A stretch of DNA of 64,000 nt. Origin: an uncultured bacterium (GTDB lineage Bacteria; Actinomycetota; Coriobacteriia; Coriobacteriales; Coriobacteriaceae). Position 1 is the first letter of the stretch. The number at the start of each line of letters is the position of its first letter. Shown piece by piece: positions 19,289-28,361 of this stretch. Location: assembly GCA_905214465.1 (NCBI GenBank), contig CAJMMD010000005.1, positions 38,605 through 102,604 on the forward strand. Reading direction: 5' to 3'. The position numbers and the translations under genes were made by a program. The notes under the pieces are model-generated. The model saw nothing but the letters and a program-made list of their open reading frames with translations. It did no database searches and was not told the DNA's origin.

Positions 19289-19879
19289 ATGGAACAGACG
19301 ACACGGCGCCAAGAGCAGCTGCCGGGCGCATTTAATGGCGCCACCACCAACAGCCAGCACGGCCGCGTCCGCTGGTATCTGGTTCACACCCCCCATGGAA
19401 AAGAGCGCGAGACCTGTGAAAAGGTCCGCCCCATTATCCCGCACGAGCTGATGCAGGACGCTTTTGTAATGCAAAAGGAGTTCTGGTTTAAGCGGGACGG
19501 CGCATGGTCGCTCCAAACCAAACCTATGTACAAGGAATATTTTTTCGTCGCTACGCACGATGCCGCCGCGCTCGATAGGGCTTTGGCCCAGTTGAGCTTT
19601 GGCTGTCGCATCGCCGGCAGTAGGGAGCGGGCGTACATGCCCATGCCGGATGACGCGCAGGACTGGTACCGCAGCGTGCTGGACGACGACGGCGTGGTGC
19701 GCAACAGCGTCGCCCGCATAGAAGACGGCGTGTTGCACATAGAGCAGGGGCCCTTGGTGGGGCAAGAGGCCCGCGTAAAGAAAATCGACCGTCATAAACG
19801 CTGGTGCCTGGTAGACGTGGGCGAGGGTGACTCCGCATTTAGGGAGTTACTTCCGCTCGACGTGCCCAGCAAAACGTAA
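19289..19879 (+). CDS. loaP: LoaP-type NusG paralogue, processive antiterminator of the polysaccharide operon
   Basis: A 196-residue NusG-family protein with an N-terminal NGN domain (RWYLVHTPHGKERETCEKV, about residues 29-47; PMYKEYFFV, about 80-88) and a C-terminal KOW domain (EQGPLVGQEARVKKIDRHKR, about 152-171). LoaP proteins bind RNA polymerase and let it read through terminators in long biosynthetic operons. Being the first gene, under the only recognisable promoter, and followed by some 13 kb of same-strand sugar genes, it fits that job well. AGAGGGGG is about 7 bases before ATG 19289. The N-terminal 28 residues are polar and probably disordered. Confidence 0.85.
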   Translation: MEQTTRRQEQLPGAFNGATTNSQHGRVRWYLVHTPHGKERETCEKVRPIIPHELMQDAFVMQKEFWFKRDGAWSLQTKPMYKEYFFVATHDAAALDRALAQLSFGCRIAGSRERAYMPMPDDAQDWYRSVLDDDGVVRNSVARIEDGVLHIEQGPLVGQEARVKKIDRHKRWCLVDVGEGDSAFRELLPLDVPSKT

Positions 19880-19919
19880 GGGAGACGTTGTACCAGCAAA
19901 TCGTTCGTTTTTTGAATTC

Positions 19920-20717
19920 ATGGACGGGGGGGGGGTTCCTGGGGACAGGGACGTAAGTTTTATCGTGACTGCTAATAAAGAAGTGACAGAGAGCAATGCG
20001 CCCGTAGGGGCGGCGCTGATTGCTCAGGCCATGGACCGGCGTGAAGGCGCCGGTCGATATAAGGCCATGCAATCCATCATGGACTGGGACAACTCGCGCC
20101 TGGCCTACCGTGCCGTCAAGCGCGCCTTCGACATCGTGTTCAGCGGTTGTGTGCTGGCCGTCATCGCCGTACCGAGCCTGATGCTCGCTGCGGTCATACG
20201 CCTTGAGAGCGAGGGCAACCCGTTCTACAGCCAGATCCGCGTGGGCCAGACCCACCGCGACGGCAGCCTGTCCACCTTCCGCATGTGGAAGTTCCGCTCC
20301 ATGTACAAGGATGCCGACGAGCGCCTCGCCGAGCTCAAGGAGCAGAACGAGATCGCCGGTGCCATGTTCAAGATGCGCGAGGACCCCCGCGTCACCAGGA
20401 TCGGCAGGTTCATCCGCAAGCACTCCATCGACGAGTTCCCGCAGTTCCTAAACGTGTTCCTGGGGCAGATGTCCGTCGTGGGCCCGCGCCCGCCGCTGCC
20501 TAACGAGGTGGCCGAGTACACAGAATTCGACCTGCAGCGTCTGGCCGTCAAGCCCGGCATCACCGGCTGGTGGCAGGTGACCGACCGCAATTCAACGGGT
20601 TTCGACGGAATGGTCCAGCGCGACCTTGAGTACATAGCCAAGCGCGGCGTCATCACGGATCTCAAGATCGTTCTACTCACTGTCGTCGAGGTAATTACGG
20701 GAAGCGGGGCGTGCTAG
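19920..20717 (+). CDS. Undecaprenyl-phosphate sugar phosphotransferase (priming transferase); start unresolved
   Basis: This bacterial sugar transferase loads the first hexose-1-phosphate on the lipid carrier. One transmembrane helix (SGCVLAVIAVPSLMLAAVI) follows YRAVKRAFDIVF, and the catalytic domain has PFYSQIRVGQ, FRMWKFRSM, KHSIDEFPQFLNVF, MSVVGPRPP and KPGITGWWQV. It is of the short, single-helix type. The start is uncertain: ATG 19920 is in frame but lacks a Shine-Dalgarno site, whereas the good site AAGGGAG (19878-19884) precedes TTG 19888, which lies in another frame and would reach this reading frame only if the ten-G tract at 19926-19935 were 8 or 11 long. GTG 19964 or 19982 are fallback starts. 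Its end overlaps the next gene. Confidence 0.88.
   Translation: MDGGGVPGDRDVSFIVTANKEVTESNAPVGAALIAQAMDRREGAGRYKAMQSIMDWDNSRLAYRAVKRAFDIVFSGCVLAVIAVPSLMLAAVIRLESEGNPFYSQIRVGQTHRDGSLSTFRMWKFRSMYKDADERLAELKEQNEIAGAMFKMREDPRVTRIGRFIRKHSIDEFPQFLNVFLGQMSVVGPRPPLPNEVAEYTEFDLQRLAVKPGITGWWQVTDRNSTGFDGMVQRDLEYIAKRGVITDLKIVLLTVVEVITGSGAC
19926..19935 (+). repeat. Ten-G homopolymer at the 5' end of the priming transferase gene
   Basis: Ten consecutive G residues fall between the best Shine-Dalgarno site and the conserved part of the coding frame. Length changes by slippage would move the upstream start in or out of frame. At length 10, the TTG 19888 frame ends at TAA 19954. Confidence 0.9.
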
Positions 20718-21469
20718 TGTCAGCCGGCAATCGTTATCCAATTCTGAACACGTATGTAAACGCCATCTCGCTTGACGAGACGGTGGATGAAATCGAGAAG
20801 ATCATCGCGAGGGGCGTACCGACCCAGCATGTCGTAATCAACGCCTCCAAGGTCAACCTGATGGAGGCGGATCCCGATCTCGCGTCAATCGTCAACGAAT
20901 GCCCCCTGATCAACGCCGACGGCGCCTCGATCGTCTGGGCGGCGAAAAAGCTGGGGGTTCCTCTCGGGGAACGCGTCACGGGCATCGACCTGTTCCAGAG
21001 GCTTGTCGGGCTGGCGTCCGAGAAGGGCTACCGCATCTACCTCTTCGGGGCGAAGGAAGAGGTGGTCACCAAGGTCAAAGCGATTTTCGAGGACAGGTAC
21101 CCGGGCATCCAGATCGCAGGGTATCGCAACGGCTACTTCACCGAGGCGGACGAGCCCCAGATCGTATCCGATATGGCCGCCTCGGGAGCCGACATGATGT
21201 TCGTCGCTTTCTCCTCTCCCAAGAAAGAGTACTGGGTCCACAAGTACATCGACCAGATCGGAATCCCCTTCGTCATGGGCGTCGGCGGCAGCTTCGATGT
21301 TGTTGCCGGCGTAACCGACCGAGCTCCGACGTGGATGCAGAAGCGCGGCCTGGAGTGGTTCTACCGCTTCATCCAGGAGCCCGGAAGGCTGTGGAAACGC
21401 TACATCATCGGCAACCTAAAATTCGTCGCCCTCACGTATAAATACAAGTTCGCTAAGAAAGGTGAATAG
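20711..21469 (+). CDS. WecG/TagA/CpsF family glycosyltransferase
   Basis: A GT26 enzyme that adds the second sugar, typically ManNAc or ManNAcA, to a lipid-linked precursor. The 252-residue product has the family blocks VVINASKVNLM (about 43-53), NADGASIVWAAK (about 69-80), YRIYLFGAKEEV and GVGGSFDVVAG...RAPTWMQKRGLEWFYR. It starts at GTG 20711 (GTG 20717 also possible) overlapping the priming transferase stop, and is followed at once by wecC and wecB, which make UDP-ManNAcA; transfer of ManNAcA is therefore the likely reaction. Confidence 0.9.
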   Translation: MLVSAGNRYPILNTYVNAISLDETVDEIEKIIARGVPTQHVVINASKVNLMEADPDLASIVNECPLINADGASIVWAAKKLGVPLGERVTGIDLFQRLVGLASEKGYRIYLFGAKEEVVTKVKAIFEDRYPGIQIAGYRNGYFTEADEPQIVSDMAASGADMMFVAFSSPKKEYWVHKYIDQIGIPFVMGVGGSFDVVAGVTDRAPTWMQKRGLEWFYRFIQEPGRLWKRYIIGNLKFVALTYKYKFAKKGE

Positions 21470-21471
21470 CA

Positions 21472-22689
21472 ATGGTTAACGTTATCGGTCTCGGCTACAT
21501 CGGCCTGCCCACCGCCCTCATGATGGCATCCCACGGCGTGGAGGTCGTGGGCACGGATTACAACGAGGAGCTCGTCGCCACGCTCAACGCCGGCAAGACT
21601 ACCTTCAAGGAGGAGGGCCTAGACGAGCTGTTCGCCGACGCCCTGAAGTCCGGAATCAAGTTCTCCACCGACTACCAGGTCTGCGACACCTACATCGTCT
21701 CGGTCCCCACTCCCTACGACAAGCTAGACAAGAAGATCGACCCCTGCTACGTCGTGGCGGCCTGCAAGACCGTCCTCGAGGTCGCGCCCGAGGGCGCCGT
21801 GCTCGTAGTCGAGTCCACCGTTTCGCCCAACACCATCGACCGCTTCGTTCGCCCGCTACTCATAGAGGCCGGCCGCGAGGACGTCAGGCTCGTCCACGCC
21901 CCCGAGCGCATCATCCCGGGCAACATGGTCTACGAGCTGCTGCACAACAACCGCACCATCGGCGCCGACGACCCCGAGGTGGGCGAGGCCGTGGCGAAGG
22001 TCTACGCCAGCTTCTGCCAGGGCGAGATCTCCGTCACCGACATCCGCACCGCCGAGATGACCAAGGTCGTCGAGAACACCTTCCGCGCGGTGAACATCGC
22101 CTTCTCCAACGAGCTCGCCAAGATCTGCCGCATCGGCGGCATGGACGTCGCCGAGGTCATCCGCATCGCCAACAAGCACCCGCGCGTGAACATCCTCAAC
22201 CCCGGCCCGGGCGTCGGCGGCCACTGCATCCCGGTCGACCCGTGGTTCCTGGTCGGCGACTACCCCGAGACGGCCAACTTCATCCGCCTCGCCCTGCAGA
22301 CAAACGCCTCCATGCCCGAGTACGTCATGCACCGGGCCCACGAGGTCATGGTCGAGCGCGGCATCACGGACGCCTCGAAGGTCGGCATCTACGGCCTCAC
22401 CTACAAGGAGAACGTCGACGACGTCCGCGAGTCCCCGACGCTGCAGATGCTCGAGTCCATGTCCGAGCACCTCTGCGCCGGCTCCGTCAAGGTCTACGAC
22501 CCGTGGGTCGAGCGCGACGAGGTTCCCGGCCAGGTCCACTCTATGGATGAGTTCCTGGACGGACTGGAGATGGTGATCGTGATGGTCGGCCACTCCCAGG
22601 TCACGGACAACCCCGGCATCTTCGGCGAGCGCGTCCTCATCGACCCGCGCAACGTCTGCGGCGACGGAGAGAACGTCTACAAGCTGTAA
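21472..22689 (+). CDS. wecC: UDP-N-acetyl-D-mannosamine dehydrogenase
   Basis: Oxidises UDP-ManNAc to UDP-ManNAcA with NAD. The 405-residue protein begins with the Rossmann motif VIGLGYIGLPTA (residues about 4-15), contains SVPTPYDK and VVESTVSPNT, and carries the active-site Cys in GPGVGGHCIPVDPW (about 247). The C-terminal UDP-binding domain follows (GLTYKENVDDVRESP). It starts 2 bases after the preceding stop. The paired wecB and the WecG-like gene make this assignment more likely than UDP-glucose dehydrogenase. Confidence 0.92.
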   Translation: MVNVIGLGYIGLPTALMMASHGVEVVGTDYNEELVATLNAGKTTFKEEGLDELFADALKSGIKFSTDYQVCDTYIVSVPTPYDKLDKKIDPCYVVAACKTVLEVAPEGAVLVVESTVSPNTIDRFVRPLLIEAGREDVRLVHAPERIIPGNMVYELLHNNRTIGADDPEVGEAVAKVYASFCQGEISVTDIRTAEMTKVVENTFRAVNIAFSNELAKICRIGGMDVAEVIRIANKHPRVNILNPGPGVGGHCIPVDPWFLVGDYPETANFIRLALQTNASMPEYVMHRAHEVMVERGITDASKVGIYGLTYKENVDDVRESPTLQMLESMSEHLCAGSVKVYDPWVERDEVPGQVHSMDEFLDGLEMVIVMVGHSQVTDNPGIFGERVLIDPRNVCGDGENVYKL

Positions 22690-22718
22690 GACCATGTGAC
22701 TCTTCAGGAGAAATCGTT

Positions 22719-23816
22719 TTGAAGAAGGTAATGCTCGTCTTCGGCACCCGCCCGGAGGCAATCAAGATGTGCCCGCTCGTCAACGAGCTCAAGGCGCGTA
22801 CGGATGAGTTCGAGACCGTCGTGACTGTGACCGGCCAGCACCGCGAGATGCTGGACCAGGTTCTGCGCGTCTTCGATGTGACTCCCGACCACGACCTGGC
22901 GATCATGAAGCCGGGCCAGACGCTGTTCGACGTGACGTGCGACGTGCTGCTTAAGCTCAAGGCCGTCCTCGAGGACGAGACGCCCGACGTGGTCCTGGTC
23001 CACGGCGACACCACGACCAGCTTCGCCGCAGCGCTCGCGTGTTTCTACCTGCAGATCCCCGTGGGGCATGTGGAGGCCGGCCTGCGCACGCACGACATCT
23101 ACAGCCCCTGGCCGGAGGAGTTCAACCGCCAGGCGGTCGACATCGTGAGCGAGTACTACTTCGCGCCCACGGAGGCGAGCAAGCAGAACCTGCTCGGCGA
23201 GGGCAAGCTCGAGTCCGGGATCTGGGTCACCGGCAACACCGGCATCGACGCACTGCGCACTACCGTGCGCGAGGGCTACTCCCACCCCGAGCTCGATTGG
23301 GCTGAGGGCTCCCGCCTCATCCTCATCACGGCGCATCGCCGCGAGAACTTGGGTGAGCCCATGCACCGCATGTTCCGCGCCATCCGCCGCGTGATGGAGG
23401 AGCATCCGGACACAAAGGCGATCTACCCCATTCACATGAACCCGCTCGTCCGCAAGGCGGCCCACGAGGAGCTCGACGGTTTCGACCGCCTGCACATCAT
23501 CGACCCGCTCGAGGTGCTCGACTTCCACAACTTCATGGCCGCGAGCCACCTCATCCTCACCGACTCCGGCGGCATCCAGGAGGAGGCCCCGAGCCTCGGC
23601 AAACCGGTGCTCGTCATGCGCGACACCACGGAGCGTCCCGAGGGCGTGGCCGCCGGCACGCTGAAGCTCGTCGGCACCGAGGAGGACGTGATCTACCGCG
23701 AGTTCAGCCGCCTGCTCAGCGATCAGGCCGAGTACGAGGTCATGAGTCATGCGTCGAATCCTTACGGTGACGGACATGCGAGTGAGCGAATTGCGGACGT
23801 TATTGGAGGTAAATAG
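22719..23816 (+). CDS. wecB: UDP-N-acetylglucosamine 2-epimerase
   Basis: Converts UDP-GlcNAc to UDP-ManNAc for WecC. The 365-residue non-hydrolysing epimerase shows FGTRPEAIKMCPLV (residues about 7-20), VTGQHREMLDQVL, VHGDTTTSF, HVEAGLRT, PEEFNRQAVD, TAHRRENLG and TDSGGIQEEAPSLG, covering the known substrate contacts. It starts at TTG 22719 after AGGAG. It is the last GC-rich gene of the locus; its stop overlaps the next gene by one base. Confidence 0.95.
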   Translation: MKKVMLVFGTRPEAIKMCPLVNELKARTDEFETVVTVTGQHREMLDQVLRVFDVTPDHDLAIMKPGQTLFDVTCDVLLKLKAVLEDETPDVVLVHGDTTTSFAAALACFYLQIPVGHVEAGLRTHDIYSPWPEEFNRQAVDIVSEYYFAPTEASKQNLLGEGKLESGIWVTGNTGIDALRTTVREGYSHPELDWAEGSRLILITAHRRENLGEPMHRMFRAIRRVMEEHPDTKAIYPIHMNPLVRKAAHEELDGFDRLHIIDPLEVLDFHNFMAASHLILTDSGGIQEEAPSLGKPVLVMRDTTERPEGVAAGTLKLVGTEEDVIYREFSRLLSDQAEYEVMSHASNPYGDGHASERIADVIGGK

Positions 23817-24769
23817 TGAAGCTAAAAAAGAGGTTTACTCTTTCTCTTAAAAACAACCTGCGCTTCATTCCTGATGAGGCATATATGCGTCTCTACTTCA
23901 AAGCCAAACTTCATTACGAGCCTGATTTCGAGTGTCCTAAGACATTCAATGAGAAGCTGCAGTGGTACAAGCTTAACTACCATAATCCAGTTTTGACTCA
24001 GCTCGCAGATAAATATGGCGTGCGCTCTTTCGTCGAACAACGTATTGGGTCCGAGTATCTTGTGCCACTTTTCGGTGTTTTCAATGCAGCTGAAGAGATC
24101 GATCTCGATAAATTGCCGGAGAAGTTTGTGCTTAAATGTACTCACGACTCGCAGAGCACATTTGTTTGCACGGATAAGTCGTATTTTGATTTTGTTGAGG
24201 CCAAGAAACGTCTGAATGTTGCCTTGCATAGAAACTGGTATTGGCAGGGCAGGGAGTGGGCTTATCTCGGTATCACGCCTCGCATTGTGGCGGAAGCATT
24301 TCTTGATGAACCTGGAAGAGCGACTCCGACTGATTACAAATTCTATTGTTTTGACGGTAAGGCAGCTCTTGTTCAGACGGACGCCGATCGTTTCACTAAT
24401 CATGAAATGCAGTACTTTTCTACTGAATGGGAGCAGCGTGGCGATATCGACCATGAGGTATCTGAGCATGAGCCTACTGTAAAGCCCGAGAACTACGAAC
24501 TTATGCTTGAGCTTTCCGAGAAACTCTCTGATGGTTTCCCTCACGTGCGGGTTGACTGGTACAACATTAGCGGTAAACCTTACTTTGGCGAGATGACTTT
24601 CTATACCGGAGGCGGATACGATCCCTTCTATGCACTAGAGGAGCAACCCGATAGACTTGACCGAGAGCTTGGCGATTTGTTTGTTTTGCCAACTGTTTCC
24701 CATTTAGAAAAGTACTGCGATTGGTCTTGCCCTTCTTCTAAAAGATCTTTAGGTGCTGATAATGCCTAA
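23816..24769 (+). CDS. TupA-like ATP-grasp protein
   Basis: A 317-residue ATP-grasp family member found in polysaccharide and teichuronopeptide loci, thought to ligate an amino acid or similar group to the polymer. Recognisable parts are PKTFNEKLQWYKL (about 42-54), ADKYGVRSFV, VLKCTHDSQSTFV (about 108-120), DYKFYCFDGKAAL and VRVDWYNISGKPYFGEMTFY (about 243-262). The start is GTG overlapping the wecB stop. GC content drops sharply from this gene onward, pointing to a different origin from the four genes before it. Confidence 0.85.
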   Translation: MKLKKRFTLSLKNNLRFIPDEAYMRLYFKAKLHYEPDFECPKTFNEKLQWYKLNYHNPVLTQLADKYGVRSFVEQRIGSEYLVPLFGVFNAAEEIDLDKLPEKFVLKCTHDSQSTFVCTDKSYFDFVEAKKRLNVALHRNWYWQGREWAYLGITPRIVAEAFLDEPGRATPTDYKFYCFDGKAALVQTDADRFTNHEMQYFSTEWEQRGDIDHEVSEHEPTVKPENYELMLELSEKLSDGFPHVRVDWYNISGKPYFGEMTFYTGGGYDPFYALEEQPDRLDRELGDLFVLPTVSHLEKYCDWSCPSSKRSLGADNA

Positions 24770-25817
24770 AGTGTTGATGATTGGCCCGAGTCTTGATGCT
24801 ATGGGTGGCATCTCCACGGTTGAAAACAACATTATGAAGTGGTCGAATCGTAACGAAGGTTCAATAGAATTCATTTCGACAACTGCTGAGGGCGGGAAGT
24901 TCAAGAAGCTCTCCATTGCCCTTGTGGCTTATATGAAATATCTCAGTAGGCTCAACGCGTGCGATCTCGTACATGTGCATATGGCGTCTCGTGGCAGCTA
25001 TCGCCGAAAAAAGATCTTCATGAGGGCGGCCTTCTTTCGAAACAAACCCGTTCTTCTCCATCTGCATGGTAGCGAGTTCGGTGTTTGGTTTGACGAAGAA
25101 TGTAGCGAGGCTGAGAGACGCGATATCTCGCATTCCTTTGATTGTTGCTCAAAGGTGGTCGTTCTGTCGGAGGAGTGGAAGGAATTCCTTCTAAAAAGGC
25201 ACATCTGTTCCTTGGATCGTATCGTGGTGGTGCATAACGCCGTTGACGTTCCTGAGGTTAACGCTATTGATTATTCGTGCAATACGGTTTTGTTCATGGG
25301 GCGTCTTGATGCGCGCAAGAGTCCGGATTTACTTTTGCGCGCTGCTAAGCGCGTTCTTAAGACTCATCCCGATGCGCGTTTTGTCTTTGGCGGAGACGGG
25401 GATGTGCCAGCATATGAACAACTGGCGGATGAACTTGGAATTGGTGACAGGTGCAGCTTTATAGGCTGGGCTAAAGGTGAAAAAAAAGACGAAGCCTTTC
25501 GCAACAGTAGCATGTTCTGCCTTCCTTCGAAGAATGAGGGCATGCCTATGAGTGTGCTTGAGGCAATGTCGTACGGACTTGCTACCATTGCGACTCCTGT
25601 CGGGGGTATTCCACAAGTCATTACCGACGGCGTAGACGGAATTATGTTTCCAGTTGATGATGTTGATGCGTTGGCCACTAAGCTCGAGAATCTCATGAGC
25701 GATATCTCTTACAAGGAAATGATTGGAATTCAGGGACGAGCTCGCATAAAAGATGCCTTTTCCCTTACGGCGTTTATGAACCGGCTTGGCATGGTTTACG
25801 AAGATATTTGCCGGTGA
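24762..25817 (+). CDS. Glycosyltransferase family 4
   Basis: A retaining GT-B enzyme of 351 residues that adds one sugar of the repeat unit on the cytoplasmic face. The N-terminal domain has MIGPSLDAMGGISTVENNI and DLVHVHMAS. The C-terminal donor domain has NTVLFMGRLDARKSPDLLLRA (the family's fold start), RFVFGGDGD and the EX7E-type stretch SKNEGMPMSVLEAMSYGLA (about 264-282). The start at ATG 24762 overlaps the previous gene's end; AGG is 8 bases before it. Sugar specificity is not predictable. Confidence 0.9.
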   Translation: MPKVLMIGPSLDAMGGISTVENNIMKWSNRNEGSIEFISTTAEGGKFKKLSIALVAYMKYLSRLNACDLVHVHMASRGSYRRKKIFMRAAFFRNKPVLLHLHGSEFGVWFDEECSEAERRDISHSFDCCSKVVVLSEEWKEFLLKRHICSLDRIVVVHNAVDVPEVNAIDYSCNTVLFMGRLDARKSPDLLLRAAKRVLKTHPDARFVFGGDGDVPAYEQLADELGIGDRCSFIGWAKGEKKDEAFRNSSMFCLPSKNEGMPMSVLEAMSYGLATIATPVGGIPQVITDGVDGIMFPVDDVDALATKLENLMSDISYKEMIGIQGRARIKDAFSLTAFMNRLGMVYEDICR

Positions 25818-25896
25818 GACTCGCTTTCTTGGGCGATATTGGAGACCCGTCAGACTCCGTTTCTTATTTCCAAGTTGCACATTTAGGAGCGTGACG

Positions 25897-26697
25897 ATGG
25901 ATAAGACTATTCATTACTGCTGGTTCGGAGGCAATCCGCTCTCTGAGACTGCTGTGAGGTCCTTGGCTTCGTGGGAGAAGTTTGCGCCTGGGTTTGAGGT
26001 CAAGCAGTGGAATGAGGATAACTTCGACTTCGCATCATGCTCTTGGTCAAGGGGCGCGTATGCGGCGGGCCTCTGGGCATTTGTGTCGGACTACGCTCGC
26101 TTTAAGGTCTTGTATGAGTACGGCGGCATCTATATGGATATCGGCAGCGAGCTCATACGAGACATATCGCCTCTCATGGAAAGCATTCCTTTCACTGCAA
26201 TCGAAGAATCCTCGTTGACTGCCACCACCGGCTTGATTGTTGCTGTTGAGCCTCATGACCCTGTAATTCGCGCATGCGTGGAACGATATGAGTCGATGGA
26301 GTTCTCCTGTGATCCTGATTTTCTCGACAAGATCACGGTGAATGAGGTATTCACTGCTGAGCTTCAAAAAATCGGCTTTGAACGCGTGAATAAAGAGCAG
26401 CATTTCGGTGGCTGGCTTGCCTTGGACTCCAAAGCGTTCAACCCCGTTTACGGTTTCGGCGGTTATCACATCAAGCGTGAAACCTACAGCATCCATCGCT
26501 CTTCGGGAAGCTGGGTTGAGCCCAAATATCGCATCAAGCGGAAGGTTGTGCGTAAGTGTTCCCCTTTCATTGGGCGAAGGCTTTCGCAGATTTTGGGTCG
26601 AATTCTCATGGAGCTTAGTGACGGTGGCTTGGTTGTAGGAACTAAGAGAATCTTTGGCGTTGTTCGCGAAAAGATTGCTAGAGGAGAGAGAAGTTAG
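25897..26697 (+). CDS. GT32-type glycosyltransferase (sugar-binding DXD motif)
   Basis: A 266-residue GT-A enzyme of the capsular-polysaccharide/OCH1-like group. It begins IHYCWFGGNPL (residues about 5-15), continues with FEVKQWNEDNFDF and has the acidic metal motif in YEYGGIYMDIGSELI (about 77-91), where DIG replaces the usual DTD/DXD end. AGGAG 8 bases before ATG 25897 fixes the start; an upstream in-frame extension overlaps the previous gene and has no family match. It probably adds a hexose to the repeat unit. Confidence 0.88.
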   Translation: MDKTIHYCWFGGNPLSETAVRSLASWEKFAPGFEVKQWNEDNFDFASCSWSRGAYAAGLWAFVSDYARFKVLYEYGGIYMDIGSELIRDISPLMESIPFTAIEESSLTATTGLIVAVEPHDPVIRACVERYESMEFSCDPDFLDKITVNEVFTAELQKIGFERVNKEQHFGGWLALDSKAFNPVYGFGGYHIKRETYSIHRSSGSWVEPKYRIKRKVVRKCSPFIGRRLSQILGRILMELSDGGLVVGTKRIFGVVREKIARGERS

Positions 26698-26698
26698 A

Positions 26699-27229
26699 GT
26701 GGACGTATTCGCTAAAGATACTTATCACTATTTCGGTACGCAAGGCGTAAAGCTCGGCCGGTTATTAGGTGATTTTGGCTACCGCTATGTTTTCTATCTA
26801 AGGATGTGTCAGGCAGGGGGTTTGCGAAAACTCCTCTTCACGCTTCCGAGGAAACATCTTTCCAGGAAGTGTGGACTCGAGATTTCGCCATCAACTCAAA
26901 TTGGTCAAGGCTTCTACATTGGTCACCCTTACGGCATTACTGTAAACGTCGGCGCGAAGTTCGGCCGTAACGTGAACATCCATAAGGGATGCACCATCGG
27001 CCAAGAAAACCGTGGCCATAGAAAGGGCGTCCCTACGATTGGTGACCGCGTATATCTCGGTATTAACTCGACGGTTGCAGGTAATGTGACCATTGGAAAC
27101 GATGTCTTTATTGCCTCCAATACCTTTGTTAACCAGGATATTCCCGATCATTCGATAGTCATTGGCAACCCGTGCAAGATTATCGAAACCGATAACGCTA
27201 CTGAAGGTTACATCATCAATTTGGTTTAA
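26699..27229 (+). CDS. Serine acetyltransferase-like left-handed beta-helix transferase
   Basis: A 176-residue hexapeptide-repeat protein, related to serine O-acetyltransferases that in polysaccharide loci acetylate a sugar. Repeats are visible from ISPSTQIGQGFYIGHPYGI through VNVGAKFGRNVNIHKGCTIG to IGNDVFIASNTFVNQDIP. It lacks the N-terminal helical domain of true CysE. GTG 26699 begins 1 base after the preceding stop, with AGGAG about 11 bases upstream. O-acetylation of the capsule repeat is the likely function. Confidence 0.85.
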   Translation: MDVFAKDTYHYFGTQGVKLGRLLGDFGYRYVFYLRMCQAGGLRKLLFTLPRKHLSRKCGLEISPSTQIGQGFYIGHPYGITVNVGAKFGRNVNIHKGCTIGQENRGHRKGVPTIGDRVYLGINSTVAGNVTIGNDVFIASNTFVNQDIPDHSIVIGNPCKIIETDNATEGYIINLV

Positions 27230-27259
27230 CGAGCTTGCGAATAGTTAGGCGGTAAGATA

Positions 27260-28345
27260 TTGAAACGCATAGGCATCCTCACATTTTCGAATACCGTAAA
27301 TTATGGTGCTTCGCTACAAGCATGTGCTCTGCGCAGGACCGTGATGTCGTTGGGCTGCGACTGCGAAGTGCTCAATTACAGCAATAAGGAACTCGATGAT
27401 CGAGAGTTGGGTACGTGCTTCTCGTTCAATCCTTCGGATGCCGTTCGCTATTTCCTTCGCAGGGGTTTTGAGCGCCAGAGGCTTAATTCGTTCAGTCGAT
27501 TTGCTAAGCGCAATCTAAGCCCTACGGGAAAGCTGGATAAGCAAGCTCTTATTGATAGAGCCAAGAGCCTCGACTGCGTCCTCATTGGCAGCGATCAGGT
27601 TTTCAATCCTCGGGTTAATGGGCATGACCCAGTCTTCTTGGGTGAAGGCATCGCTGAAGTTACAAAGGTCGCGTCTTATGCTGCCAGTCTGGGAGATGCG
27701 ACGGCGGAATCCATTTTGGCATGCGATGAAGGCGCGGCCGACAGGCTGGCAAAGTTCACTGGTCTTTCCGTTAGGGAACCGAGCTCTATGGAGGTCCTTA
27801 GCGAGATGGGGCTCGAATCTGTATTTATGCCTGATCCGACCCTGCTTCTTACGGGCGATGACTGGTCGGCGTTAGCCTCAGATGACGGCTTGGATACGAT
27901 ACCTCAATCCTATGTTCTGCTTTATACGCTTAACTCTGAGCAAAAACTCGTGGATCGAGCTAGGAAGATCGCCAGCGAGCTCGGCGTTCCTGTCGTCTGC
28001 ATTCATTACAACACGAAGAAATTCCCCGGCATGATTAACGTGAGGGGTATCGGTCCGGCTGCTTTCTTGAAGCTTGTTAGTGAGGCGTCGTTTGTTTGCA
28101 CGGACTCCTTCCACGGCGCCTGCTTCTCCATGAATTTCAATAAGTCGTTTGTCGTTAAAACGTCGGACTCCGCCGTTCAGAGTAACGTCAGGATTACAGA
28201 CCTGCTCGCACGTTATGGAATTGAGGGTTGTCTGTATCGAGACGAGGTCGTTATTTCGGCTGTTGACTATGGTCATGCAAACCAGACCCTCTCACATGAC
28301 CGTGATACAGCGCGTGCCTTTATCGCTCGCTGCATTGGATTGTAG
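27260..28345 (+). CDS. Polysaccharide pyruvyl transferase family protein
   Basis: A 361-residue GT-B-like protein that should attach a ketal pyruvate from PEP to a sugar. The N-terminus MKRIGILTFSNTVNYGASLQ and DCVLIGSDQVFNPRVNG match the family, as do SVREPSSMEVLSEMG and CTDSFHGACFSMNF (about 278-291), containing the conserved His. It starts at TTG 27260. In other polysaccharide loci this family is often next to an FrhB-like iron-sulfur protein, which here is three genes downstream. Confidence 0.88.
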   Translation: MKRIGILTFSNTVNYGASLQACALRRTVMSLGCDCEVLNYSNKELDDRELGTCFSFNPSDAVRYFLRRGFERQRLNSFSRFAKRNLSPTGKLDKQALIDRAKSLDCVLIGSDQVFNPRVNGHDPVFLGEGIAEVTKVASYAASLGDATAESILACDEGAADRLAKFTGLSVREPSSMEVLSEMGLESVFMPDPTLLLTGDDWSALASDDGLDTIPQSYVLLYTLNSEQKLVDRARKIASELGVPVVCIHYNTKKFPGMINVRGIGPAAFLKLVSEASFVCTDSFHGACFSMNFNKSFVVKTSDSAVQSNVRITDLLARYGIEGCLYRDEVVISAVDYGHANQTLSHDRDTARAFIARCIGL

Positions 28346-28361
28346 GTGTCGTTTCTGGCTT

